Source of the DNA: an uncultured Thermomicrobiaceae bacterium
GTDB taxonomy: Bacteria; Chloroflexota; Chloroflexia; Thermomicrobiales; Thermomicrobiaceae
NCBI GenBank assembly: GCA_938082375.1
Contig: CALKCJ010000015.1
Span: forward strand, 1-64,000
Length of the DNA stretch: 64,000 nucleotides
Reading direction: 5' to 3'
Position numbers and translations under genes: made by a program. The notes beneath the pieces were generated by a model. The model saw only the letters and a list, made by a program, of their open reading frames with translations, did not search any database and was not told the DNA's origin. Numbering within the stretch: the first letter of the stretch is position 1; each line of letters begins with the position of its first letter. Below, piece by piece: positions 24,200-33,295 of the stretch.

Positions 24200-25603
24200 T
24201 TAGGCTGCAGCGAGGAACTGCCCGAACCACCCGACAACTTCGTCGATGACCCTGCTGAAGACCGGGTGCTGGGGGTTGAGCCAGTTCAGGTGCCCCATTC
24301 CCGGGAACAGCACAAGTCGCTTCGGCTCTCCAGCTCGAGCAGCGGCGGAGATCGATTCTTCGGGCGAGGCCAGCACGTCCACCTTGCCGTGAAGGAACAA
24401 CACGGGACGCGGGGCAATCCGAGCCACGGCTGCTTCCGGCCGGAATTCGGCCAGCGCCTCAGCCGACTCCAGCGGAAAGTCAGGGTGGACTTCCAGCTCC
24501 GGGAACTGGCTCCCCACCTCCTGGAGGATAGTCCTGGTCTCGGGGTCTGGCGGCATGATCTCGTAGATCGAGACACGGCGGGAGTTGCCGGTCAGCGTCC
24601 GGGCCGCCCGATCCTGGGCCAGCTCCTCCAGGAAGACGCGCCACTCCCACTCCGAGCGCAGGCTGCGCAGCCAGCGCCGCCCATCGGTGACCGGCTCGAG
24701 CGCGACCACACAGCGGGCTCGCTCGTCCTCGGCCGCGGCGACGAGCGCGTGGGCACCACCGAGGCTCATTCCGAGCAGCCCCACGCGGTTGGCGTCGACT
24801 CGCGGGTGCTGGCAGAGATAGGTCAGGGCCGCACGGGCGTCGCGCACCTGCTCGTGCGGCATCGGCCGCCAGCGGACACCCTCGCTGCCACCAAATCCGC
24901 GGTAGTCGAAGGTAAGGGCCACAAAGCCAGCGTCGGCCAGCGCCTGCGCCAGGAGCGGCATGCCCAGCTCCTTTAGGCCCTGGATGCCCGTGCACAACAC
25001 TACGCCCGGCAGTCGAGCCGTGCCTGCCTCGCTCCCGGGCAGGAAGAGCTCGCCGGCCAGCCGCAAGCCGTCGCTGTAGAACGCCGCCGGCTCGCCGCGC
25101 GGGAAGCCTGCCGCCTCTCCGCGCTGGGCGATGGCCCGTTCGACATCCTCATAAGTCACCCGCCCGCCTGGGCCAGAGCCGCGGATCCGCGCCAGGTCGA
25201 TCCTGTGCTCCCGAGCCAGTTTGCGAGCCGCTGGCGTTGCCAGCACCTGCGCCTTGCTCACGGACGTGGACGGAGCTGGTGCCGGACCAGCAGCGACCTC
25301 CGCCGAGGCTTGCCCGGCTGTGGCCGTCACCCAAGCAGCGACCAGCGAGAGGTCGACCTCCTCATCGGGGGCAGCCACCACCGCCACCGGCGCTGCCACC
25401 GGCAGCGTAGCTCCTTCCTCTGCCAGCACCTGCTTCAACACGCCCGACGCTGGAGCCTCGACCTCGATGGTGATCTTCTCAGTCTCGACCTCGAGGAGCG
25501 GCTCGCCCTGCCTCACCGGTTCTCCCGGCTGCTTCAGCCACCTGCCCACCCTACCCTCGGTCATGGTCAGGCCGAGCTTCGGCATGACAACAACGGTCGC
25601 CAC
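24200..25603 (-). CDS. Lipoyl domain - E1/E3-binding domain - alpha/beta hydrolase fusion (AcoC-like)
   Basis: A 467-residue protein in the E2 position of the operon. Residues 1-75 form a lipoyl domain with the lipoyl lysine Lys43 in ETEKITIEVE. Residues 121-157 form a peripheral-subunit-binding domain (TPAARKLAREH to GRVTYEDVE). Instead of the acyltransferase core, residues 175-467 are an alpha/beta hydrolase with GMSLGG (nucleophile Ser280), HGKVDVL for the acid, and GMGHLNWL for the histidine. P. putida AcoC is also a lipoyl-hydrolase protein, but this hydrolase, with LPGVVLCTGIQGLKE and TFDYRGFGGSEG, is closer to the dienelactone-hydrolase/S9-S15-like group. GTG at 25603 follows GGAGGGAGG. 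Confidence 0.88.
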   Translation of the reverse strand: MATVVVMPKLGLTMTEGRVGRWLKQPGEPVRQGEPLLEVETEKITIEVEAPASGVLKQVLAEEGATLPVAAPVAVVAAPDEEVDLSLVAAWVTATAGQASAEVAAGPAPAPSTSVSKAQVLATPAARKLAREHRIDLARIRGSGPGGRVTYEDVERAIAQRGEAAGFPRGEPAAFYSDGLRLAGELFLPGSEAGTARLPGVVLCTGIQGLKELGMPLLAQALADAGFVALTFDYRGFGGSEGVRWRPMPHEQVRDARAALTYLCQHPRVDANRVGLLGMSLGGAHALVAAAEDERARCVVALEPVTDGRRWLRSLRSEWEWRVFLEELAQDRAARTLTGNSRRVSIYEIMPPDPETRTILQEVGSQFPELEVHPDFPLESAEALAEFRPEAAVARIAPRPVLFLHGKVDVLASPEESISAAARAGEPKRLVLFPGMGHLNWLNPQHPVFSRVIDEVVGWFGQFLAAA

Positions 25604-25679
25604 CGCAGCCTCCCTCCGGGTGCTCAATCCTGCCGGCACAGGAGAGCCGCCGATCGACAGTGCGTTGAGGATCGCCCCT

Positions 25680-25708
25680 ATGCTAGGTGTGTCGTGCTAC
25701 AGTGTCAA
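25680..25708 (-). promoter_or_regulatory. Promoter of the acetoin-dehydrogenase-like operon
   Basis: On the minus strand TTGACA (25708-25703) is separated by 17 bp from TAGCAT (25685-25680), four of six matches to the -10 consensus. It lies about 75 bp before the GTG of the E2 fusion and gives the operon its own promoter, independent of the haem-protein gene upstream. Confidence 0.65.
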
Positions 25709-25741
25709 GTCGTCTTCGGAGTATCTCGAATAGGACGACGG

Positions 25742-26206
25742 TCATCGCTGGGAAGAGCTCTCGCGCTCTTCCTCTTCTCCGCCGAACGTCGCGAGGAGCC
25801 CCCGAACGAGCGCATCACGTTCCGCCGCGTCGAGGCGCGCGCTCGGGTGCAGGAGCACGTAGCTGCGTGGGGGCATCGATCCTTCGGCCAGCGTCTCTGC
25901 CGAGTCACCGCAGTTCTGCTCGGCCTGGCCCCACTCCGACACATTGCAGGCAGCCCGGCCCCCGTCCACATCGCGCTGCACGAGCCACGAGATCGGGGCG
26001 ATGTTCGAGTACCAGGGCCAGCGGGTCTCATTGCTGTGACAGTCACCGCAGGTCCTGAAGAAGAGCTCCCGCGTGCGCGGGCTATCCCACTGGGGCTCGG
26101 AGATCACTGGTGGATTGTCGTGCGCGCGGCCGTACGGAACGAGCTGGATCGCCAGGAACCCCACTGTCACCAGACCGACTGCGAAGGCCAGCACTCGCTT
26201 CTTCAC
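25742..26206 (-). CDS. Membrane-anchored haem-binding domain protein (Haem_bd type)
   Basis: A c-type haem protein of about 154 residues. The N-terminus is an anchor or signal (VLAFAVGLVTVGFLAIQLVPYG). CGDCH at residues 53-57 is the haem attachment site, and it sits in the family motif CHSNETRWPWYSNIAPISWL. EGSMPPRSYVLLHPSARL, also typical, provides the likely methionine ligand. The role is extracytoplasmic electron transfer or haem sensing, not established. GTG at 26206 has a plausible ribosome binding site; GTG at 26236 would add ten residues. It lies between the MarR gene and the acetoin operon. Confidence 0.85.
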   Translation of the reverse strand: MKKRVLAFAVGLVTVGFLAIQLVPYGRAHDNPPVISEPQWDSPRTRELFFRTCGDCHSNETRWPWYSNIAPISWLVQRDVDGGRAACNVSEWGQAEQNCGDSAETLAEGSMPPRSYVLLHPSARLDAAERDALVRGLLATFGGEEEERESSSQR

Positions 26207-26450
26207 CCTTTGCGCCTCGCTCTCTCTTTGGCCCACAGGCCGTCCATCGCGACGATCGTGACGTGGAACCGCGCGGCTTACCAGCCTCCGCCGCGGCTTC
26301 CCACCGGTGCGGAGTAAAGCAACGCATGTTTGGAAGACGGTTAGAGCAGCGTGAGCCAGCCTGTGCCCCTGCGCGCGCTACGCAGGCCGCCCCGGGTAGG
26401 GCATCGTGGCGGGATTCAGAACGACGGGAAGAGACTTGAGCGAAGCGGCG

Positions 26451-27074
26451 CTAGACGGCTGGGTGCGAGGGGGTATAGTCGGGACAGGCCAGTTCAGACT
26501 CGGCCTCGCTGAGATAGCGCTGGATCAATCGGCAGCGATGCGGCTCGGGACTGCCCGGCGCGGCGTTCTCCTGGAAGTGGACGCAGCCGCGGCAAGGCTC
26601 GGCCACCTGAAGCACGCCGGCCTCCCGCAGGCTCCAGACCACAGCTCCAAGCCCACGCTCGAGTGCCTCCATATCGGCGTCGCCGAGCTTGGCAAGTGCT
26701 TCCTCCAGCGTGTGCCCGAAGCGGCCGAGCCGCTGGCAAATCTCTTCGCCGGCCGGCGTTAGCCGCAGTAGCGTCACCCGCCGGTCGAGCGGGCTGGCCG
26801 TCTTCTCCACCAGTCCATGCCGCACCAGCCCGTCGAGCACGCCGATAGTGGTCACATGCGTCACGCCAAGCGCCTCGGCCAGTCGCCCCACCGAAGCGAG
26901 AAACGGCTTGGTGTAGCGGACGAACAGGAGCGCCTGTGCCTGGACCGGCGTGAGCCCCAATTCGACGGCCTCCGCCGTGGTGAGCGCCTTGACCGCCTGG
27001 CTCAGGCGCAGCACCGCCATCCCTACCCGGGCCGCGCGCGACTCCCGCCGGTAGAGCGGATCGTAGATGGTCAC
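26451..27074 (-). CDS. MarR-family regulator with a four-cysteine C-terminal extension
   Basis: A 207-residue winged-helix regulator. The MarR core (about 15-145) has the recognition-helix region LGVTHVTTIGVLDGLVRHGLV and the wing SPLDRRVTLLRLTPAG. A tail of about 55 residues holds Cys161, Cys164, Cys181 and Cys197 in the pattern CxxC-x16-C-x15-C, which could bind an iron-sulfur cluster or zinc and make it a redox, oxygen or NO sensor. It starts at GTG 27074. The gene upstream is protoglobin and the gene downstream a haem protein, so it may control one or both through the dyad at 27841-27861. Confidence 0.85.
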   Translation of the reverse strand: MTIYDPLYRRESRAARVGMAVLRLSQAVKALTTAEAVELGLTPVQAQALLFVRYTKPFLASVGRLAEALGVTHVTTIGVLDGLVRHGLVEKTASPLDRRVTLLRLTPAGEEICQRLGRFGHTLEEALAKLGDADMEALERGLGAVVWSLREAGVLQVAEPCRGCVHFQENAAPGSPEPHRCRLIQRYLSEAESELACPDYTPSHPAV

Positions 27075-27216
27075 CTTCCTCCGAGTCCTCGCTGTCCGGC
27101 CCGCCCGGTGATCGTTCCTTAAAACCGCAACCGTACAGCAGGCGCCGTAGTCTGCATTGTAGCAAACCTATTTGCGTCCCCGGCGCCCGCCTGCCGGGGG
27201 AGCGACGCAGCGCATG

Positions 27217-27804
27217 CTAGAAGGTGCCCTCCTTCAGGTAGGGATACGACCAGAGGGTCGCTTGGAGCAGCACTGCCTTCAGCCAGGCCTGGTGCATCTG
27301 CTCGACCCTTTGCGGATCCGGCTCGCCGCGCGCTAGAAATGGCCGGATGGTAGCGTAGATCGGGTAGACGAGCGCATTGACATAGCGGAAGTGGACGAAC
27401 GGCGGCGCACCGGAGACTCCGTCTGTCTGGTTCTTACGGTCGAAGTGGCGACGGCCGATCTCGTACTGGTAGTCGAGCCACGCCTGGTCGTACTCAGCGC
27501 GGCAAGTGTCGAGGATCCACTGCCCGAAGCGCTTGCGCACCCGCTCGAGGTATTCCGGGATCGGCCCCTGCTGGTTCGCAAAATAGCGCAGGAGAAAGTC
27601 GTGGCTGCCCACGAAGCCGTACCAGACATCGAGGATCTCCTCCACGTACGGCTCGAGGATCTGGCCGGCGCGTCGCAGGGCTTGCACGTCGTCTTCGGTG
27701 AAGAGAAGGGCCTGCTTAAGTGTAACAAGGTCATCCACACTGTAAGGCGCACGCGGGAGCGCCGGATCGCGATACCGGTAACCGGGGATCTCCGTCGTCG
27801 TCAT
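27217..27804 (-). CDS. Protoglobin
   Basis: A 195-residue single-domain haem globin of the protoglobin type, related to the sensor domain of globin-coupled sensors. Proximal histidine His120 lies in DYQYEIGRRHF, the same number as in Methanosarcina protoglobin. The N-terminal pre-A extension (residues 1-25) and YFANQQGPIPEYLERVRKRF also fit. Protoglobins bind O2, CO and NO; in vivo roles are gas binding or detoxification and are not proven here. ATG at 27804 follows GAGAGGAG. Its promoter contains a perfect dyad, so it is probably gas- or redox-regulated. Confidence 0.93.
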   Translation of the reverse strand: MTTTEIPGYRYRDPALPRAPYSVDDLVTLKQALLFTEDDVQALRRAGQILEPYVEEILDVWYGFVGSHDFLLRYFANQQGPIPEYLERVRKRFGQWILDTCRAEYDQAWLDYQYEIGRRHFDRKNQTDGVSGAPPFVHFRYVNALVYPIYATIRPFLARGEPDPQRVEQMHQAWLKAVLLQATLWSYPYLKEGTF

Positions 27805-27840
27805 CGAGAGCTCCTCTCGAGGTCATCTGCTGCACCCACG

Positions 27841-27861
27841 TCATGTAGTATACCTACATGA
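27841..27861. promoter_or_regulatory. Perfect 21-bp dyad operator upstream of protoglobin
   Basis: TCATGTAG (27841-27848) and CTACATGA (27854-27861) are exact reverse complements around TATAC. The symmetry and size suit a dimeric winged-helix repressor such as the MarR protein encoded two genes downstream. The dyad starts at the protoglobin -10 and extends over its start site. It is about 115 bp upstream of the sdh promoter, so an effect on sdh is less likely. Confidence 0.7.
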
Positions 27862-27886
27862 TACTCCTCTCGCTGTCGGACGTCAA
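27858..27886 (-). promoter_or_regulatory. Promoter of the protoglobin gene
   Basis: On the minus strand TTGACG (27886-27881), 17 bp, TATCAT (27863-27858). The -10 overlaps the dyad, so binding there should repress. The leader to the ATG at 27804 is about 45 nt. Confidence 0.6.
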
Positions 27887-27973
27887 GTCCTTCCCCCTGG
27901 CAGCCGAACGCTTGCCCCTTCCCTCTCTCCGTCTGCCTTGGCGTATGAGCGCGCAGCGCACGGCCCTGCGGTC

Positions 27974-28002
27974 TTGTGCCGTTTTGCACGGTTCCGTACA
28001 CT
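27974..28002 (+). promoter_or_regulatory. Possible promoter of the sdh operon
   Basis: TTGTGC (27974-27979) and TACACT (27997-28002) are spaced 17 bp apart, about 75 bp before the sdhC start. Each hexamer has about four matches to consensus. No other candidate was seen in this gap. Confidence 0.4.
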
Positions 28003-28081
28003 TAGCGCGGTCGCTCTACCTCGCGCGCTCTGCCTGGACGGCCTATTGGCGAACGGCTGGCAGCAACGAGGAGCTTGAATC

Positions 28082-28504
28082 GTGACGACCGAGACAGTGC
28101 CACCGGGGCGTGACACGGCAGTCGCGAGCACCCGCGGTTTTGTCGCCTATCGTGGCTACCGACCTCCGGCCGGTATGCTGTCGTGGGCGCTCCACCGCAT
28201 TACCGGGCTAGGCGTCTTGCTCTTTCTTCTCTTACATATTGTCGATATTTTTCTCGTCGGTTACGGCCCGGAGACGTTCAACAAGCTCCTCTTTTTGTAT
28301 CGCCACCCGGTCTTCCGGATGGGAGAGATCATCCTCGTCGCCGGGCTGTACTACCATGCCGCCAACGGCGTCCGCATCATCCTGATCGATTTCTGGGATA
28401 GGGCTGCCCAGTACGAGCGGCAGCTCTTCTATGCGGTGATCGCTGTCTTTCTTGCGGGCTTCATTCCCACCGCCGTCCTCATGGTTCGGGCGATGCTGAC
28501 GTAG
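28082..28504 (+). CDS. sdhC: Succinate dehydrogenase cytochrome b556 subunit
   Basis: A 140-residue membrane subunit with three helices. The family motif SWALHRITGLGVLLFLLLH gives the quinone-site serine and arginine and a haem-ligand histidine, and LYYHAANGVRIILIDF supplies the second conserved histidine region. It anchors the SdhAB catalytic dimer and carries electrons to quinone. GTG at 28082 follows GAGGAG. First gene of sdhCDAB. Confidence 0.92.
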   Translation: MTTETVPPGRDTAVASTRGFVAYRGYRPPAGMLSWALHRITGLGVLLFLLLHIVDIFLVGYGPETFNKLLFLYRHPVFRMGEIILVAGLYYHAANGVRIILIDFWDRAAQYERQLFYAVIAVFLAGFIPTAVLMVRAMLT

Positions 28505-28564
28505 CGACCAGGGCGAAACGGTTGGTAGACGGGGAAGCGAGGAGCCGATCAGGAGGGAAACAGG

Positions 28565-28981
28565 ATGAGTGCCCCACGCGTACGAGCCGGTCGAGAGCGA
28601 CCAGCGGGGGGATTCGAGCTCTACTCCTGGTACTTCTTCCGAATCAGTGGGCTGTTACTGATTTTCCTCGCAATTACCCATGTGGTCATCATGCATGTGA
28701 TCAATACCGTCGACGAGATCGACTGGAACTTCGTGGCCGATCGCTGGGGCTCGCCGTTCTGGCGCGCCTTCGATTGGCTGATGCTCTTCCTGGCTCTCCT
28801 GCATGGGCTGAACGGCGCGCGGCTGGCCATCGACGACTATGTCAGATCTCGCGGGTGGCGCGTGTTCGCCCACTCTGTGCTTTGGAGCGCGGCAGTCATC
28901 TTCCTCGTCATCGGTTCGATCGCGGTGTTGACGTTCAATCCTGAGGCATTCCAGGCAGCCTCATCGGCGATGGGGAGTTGA
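28565..28981 (+). CDS. sdhD: Succinate dehydrogenase hydrophobic membrane anchor subunit
   Basis: A 138-residue three-helix anchor. SWYFFRISGLLLIFLAITH and LFLALLHGLNGARLAIDDY are characteristic of SdhD, with histidines placed for haem b. It starts at ATG 28565 behind CAGGAGGG and ends 3 bp before sdhA. It lies between sdhC and sdhA as in the usual operon order. Confidence 0.9.
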   Translation: MSAPRVRAGRERPAGGFELYSWYFFRISGLLLIFLAITHVVIMHVINTVDEIDWNFVADRWGSPFWRAFDWLMLFLALLHGLNGARLAIDDYVRSRGWRVFAHSVLWSAAVIFLVIGSIAVLTFNPEAFQAASSAMGS

Positions 28982-28984
28982 GCC

Positions 28985-30711
<1,727 letters not shown>

Positions 30712-30712
<1 letters not shown>

Positions 30713-31407
30713 TGCAGGTCACGCTGCGGATCCAGCGCTTCAACCCTGACACCGACACCAAGCCGTACTACAGGGAATACGCGGTCGAGGTCGAACCGAC
30801 CGATCGCGTTCTCGACGCGCTTAACCAGGTGAAGTGGTACCAGGACGGATCGCTTACTTACCGCCGGAGCTGCGCTCACGGGATCTGCGGCTCGGACGCG
30901 ATGCGGATCAACGGGCGAAACCGGCTCGCCTGTAAGGTGTTGATCAAGGAGCTGGGATCCAAGATCACGGTCGAGCCGCTTCTCGGTTTCCGTGTGATCA
31001 AAGACCTTGTCGTCGACCTCGAGCCGTTCTTCGACCAGTACCGAACCGTGATGCCCTACCTTATCAACGACGAGCCGCCACCCGCCCGCGAGCGCTTACA
31101 GACCCCGGAGGAGCGCGAACTCATCGAAGACACAAGCAAGTGCATCCTCTGTGCGTGCTGTACTGCCGCCTGCCCGATCTTCTGGACGACTGAGTGGCTC
31201 GGCCCGGCGGCTATCGTCAACGGGCATCGCTTTCTCTTCGACTCGCGCGACCGGGCGACAGAGGAGCGACTGGCCGTGCTGAACCAACGATTCGGCGTGT
31301 GGCGTTGCCGCACGATCTTCAACTGCACCGAGGCCTGCCCGCGCGGCATCCAGGTCACCCGCGCTATCGAACAGGTGAAGCGCCGGATCCTGTTCGAACA
31401 AGGGTAG
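30712..31407 (+). CDS. sdhB: Succinate dehydrogenase iron-sulfur subunit
   Basis: A 231-residue subunit with three clusters. The N-terminal ferredoxin domain has RRSCAHGICGSDAM and the following RLAC for [2Fe-2S]; CILCACCTAACP binds [4Fe-4S], and CTEACPRGIQV completes the [3Fe-4S] site. It relays electrons from SdhA to quinone in the membrane. It is translationally coupled to sdhA. Confidence 0.97.
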
Positions 31408-31513
31408 GCGCATGTCTCGAGAGTCGCGCCTGGCCAGGCACGTGAGAAGCGCCGGCAGCACTGGTCACGTGTGAGGGGACGAGGGGACCAGAAGAGAGGA
31501 GCGGGCCGTTGCC

Positions 31514-32005
31514 ATGGCGAACCCGTTCAGTTGGGAGTACCTCACGGCGCCGCTGAGCGAGACCCCGACCTGGGGGCCGCTCTCGATCGCGTACCTCGTG
31601 GTCTTCGGTCTCGGCTTTCTCGTCGCGCTCTATCTCTACAACGACCCAGGCGGCCGCCTGCGCCAGCGTGACCCGCTGCTCGCAGCCACGCTGAGACGGT
31701 TCGCCGGCATGGCCTTGATCGTCTTCGGCGTCGGGCTCTTCTTCTTCTCCTTCAGGGTACTGCGCATAAGCGCCTTCGGGCTCTCCATGCGGATCTGGCT
31801 GTACCTCTCCACCCTTGCCGCACTGATCTTATTCGCCTACTTCGCCTACTACCTCAGGACAACCTACCAGGCACTTGCCCGTGCACGTGAGGAAGCGCAA
31901 CTCCGGCGGCAATACGTGACCGGTGAGGCGATTCGGGCCACCAGGCGACGCCAGCGATCAGCGAAACGCGAACGCCGTCGTAAGCGACGCGCGCCCACTC
32001 GCTAG
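31514..32005 (+). CDS. Three-helix membrane protein with basic C-terminal tail, unknown function
   Basis: A 163-residue protein with hydrophobic segments at about 22-42, 65-82 and 92-113, and a strongly basic tail rich in Arg and Lys that should stay in the cytoplasm and may contact nucleic acid or membrane lipids. ATG at 31514 follows AGAGGAG. It lies about 100 bp after sdhB and may be co-transcribed, but no family is recognised and a role in the Sdh complex is only a guess. Confidence 0.75.
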   Translation: MANPFSWEYLTAPLSETPTWGPLSIAYLVVFGLGFLVALYLYNDPGGRLRQRDPLLAATLRRFAGMALIVFGVGLFFFSFRVLRISAFGLSMRIWLYLSTLAALILFAYFAYYLRTTYQALARAREEAQLRRQYVTGEAIRATRRRQRSAKRERRRKRRAPTR

Positions 32006-32064
32006 CGCTTGGCGACAAAGGAGAGGGGCTGACGGTAGCAGAGACCGCCAGCGCCCAAAGGGTA

Positions 32065-32090
32065 CCGGGCCACCTGAGGAGGTGGCCCGG
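32065..32090. terminator. Perfect 11-bp hairpin between the sdh unit and the SRP RNA
   Basis: CCGGGCCACCT (32065-32075) pairs with AGGTGGCCCGG (32080-32090) around a GAGG loop. It lies between convergent transcription units (sdh on plus, SRP RNA on minus) and could stop both. There is no U-tract, as for other hairpins in this window. Confidence 0.5.
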
Positions 32091-32135
32091 CTGAGCTTCG
32101 AGAGATGGCCGTGCACCCTCCGTCGACCACGACTC

Positions 32136-32151
32136 TCCGGCTTGCGCCGGA
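32136..32151 (-). terminator. Small hairpin after the SRP RNA
   Basis: TCCGGC and GCCGGA form a 6-bp stem with a four-base loop just beyond the 3' end of the SRP RNA on the minus strand. GC-rich, no U-tract. Confidence 0.35.
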
Positions 32152-32163
32152 CTCGTTGGCTCC

Positions 32164-32280
32164 GGCCAGGCCTCCCCACGTCACCCAAGGATCACCGCTT
32201 ACGGCTGCTTCCTTCCGGACCTGACCGGGTTCACGGCTCCTCGCCGCGTGGGACCCAACCATCCTCACCACGTGGCCCGG
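32164..32280 (-). ncRNA. ffs: Signal recognition particle 4.5S RNA
   Basis: The minus strand carries the universal SRP domain IV core GGTCAGGTCCGGAAGGAAGC followed by AGCC (about 32230-32205), the Ffh-binding asymmetric loop and GGAA tetraloop. Flanking arms (5' GGGCCACGT, 3' ACGTGGGGAGGCC) pair to close a long hairpin of about 115 nt, the short bacterial form without an Alu domain. Ends are estimated from pairing. Confidence 0.93.
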
Positions 32281-32495
32281 GCAGTCCCACAGAGCCGGAC
32301 CTCGGGAGGGAGTTCAGCCCCGCTGTAGCGGATTGCGGGTACAGGGCACCGCTATCTCCCCGCCTAGCACGGCCATTCCTAAGCATACTCGGCGAGCGCA
32401 CCGCCTGCCAGGTTGGCGTCGAATGCCGGTGAGCGATCGGCTCCATCCAGCGAGCCTGCGCTGCGTCCGCTTACCCCCTGTGCCCGCTGCCGTCG

Positions 32496-33293
32496 CTACG
32501 GAACCAAGGCTTCTCCGCCATCGACGCGGATGACGTTCCCCGTGATCCACCCGAGCCCGGGCTGGCTCAGCGCCCGGATCGCCCGCGCCACATCTTCCGG
32601 CGTGGTCAAGCGGCCGCCGGGGTTGCGCGCGGCCGCGTGCCGCAGCATCTCCTCAGCCCCGGGAATCCGGTTTTGGGCCGGCGTGTCCGTGACCCCTGCC
32701 TGGATTGAGTTAGCCGCGATGCCGTAAGGGGCAAGCTCGACGGCGAGCTGGCGAATATGGGCTTCGAGCGCCGCCTTCGCCGCTGAGACCGGCCCGTACC
32801 CCTTCCAGACTCGCGTCGAGCCCTCGCTCGTCATCGCGAAGATCCGCGCGTCGTGGTCAAACAGCCCCGCGTGGAAAATGTCCTGCGTCCAATAGACCAG
32901 CGAATGGGCCATAACATCGAGCGTCATCTCCATCTGACTCTGGGTCACTTCCTGGGCCGGGTCCTCCTCGATATAGCTGCGCAGCGAACCGAATGCCAGC
33001 GAGTGCATCAGTACCCGCACGCGCGCCTCGCGCTCGCGGAGCGCCTGCACCACGGCCTGTCGCGTCTCCGGGTCGGCCGCGTTCCGATTGAAGAACAGTG
33101 CCTCCACACCGCACGACTCGACGTCCCGGATGACTGCCTCGGCCATCGGCAGCGTACTCCGACGATCCAAATGGACGCCGCAGATATGCACCCCGCTCCG
33201 CGCCAACTCGCGCGCAGTGGCGGCCCCAAACCCGCTCGATGCGCCCAGGATCAGCGCCCAGTTCCCAGCAACCGTGCCTCGCTCCTCAGCCAT
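32496..33293 (-). CDS. SDR-family enoyl-[acyl-carrier-protein] reductase, FabL-like
   Basis: A 265-residue short-chain dehydrogenase. The N-terminal LILGASSGFGAATARELA is the cofactor-binding region. The catalytic part is unusual for SDRs, with a KGYGPVSAAKAALEAHIRQL element giving Tyr and Lys, and the N-terminal half is like FabL (HSLAFGSL, MAHSLVYW). C-terminal GWITGNVIRVDGGEALV is typical. It probably reduces enoyl-ACP in fatty-acid elongation, though another SDR substrate is possible. ATG at 33293 follows TGGAGGG. It is 2 bp downstream of the kinase gene, so the two are likely co-transcribed. Confidence 0.8.
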   Translation of the reverse strand: MAEERGTVAGNWALILGASSGFGAATARELARSGVHICGVHLDRRSTLPMAEAVIRDVESCGVEALFFNRNAADPETRQAVVQALREREARVRVLMHSLAFGSLRSYIEEDPAQEVTQSQMEMTLDVMAHSLVYWTQDIFHAGLFDHDARIFAMTSEGSTRVWKGYGPVSAAKAALEAHIRQLAVELAPYGIAANSIQAGVTDTPAQNRIPGAEEMLRHAAARNPGGRLTTPEDVARAIRALSQPGLGWITGNVIRVDGGEALVP

Positions 33294-33295
33294 CC

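Noticed and set aside
23085-25603. Ordinary pyruvate dehydrogenase complex
   Set aside because: The E2-position protein has no acyltransferase core, acoX is in the operon and no E3 gene is present, all of which fit an acetoin-type system better.
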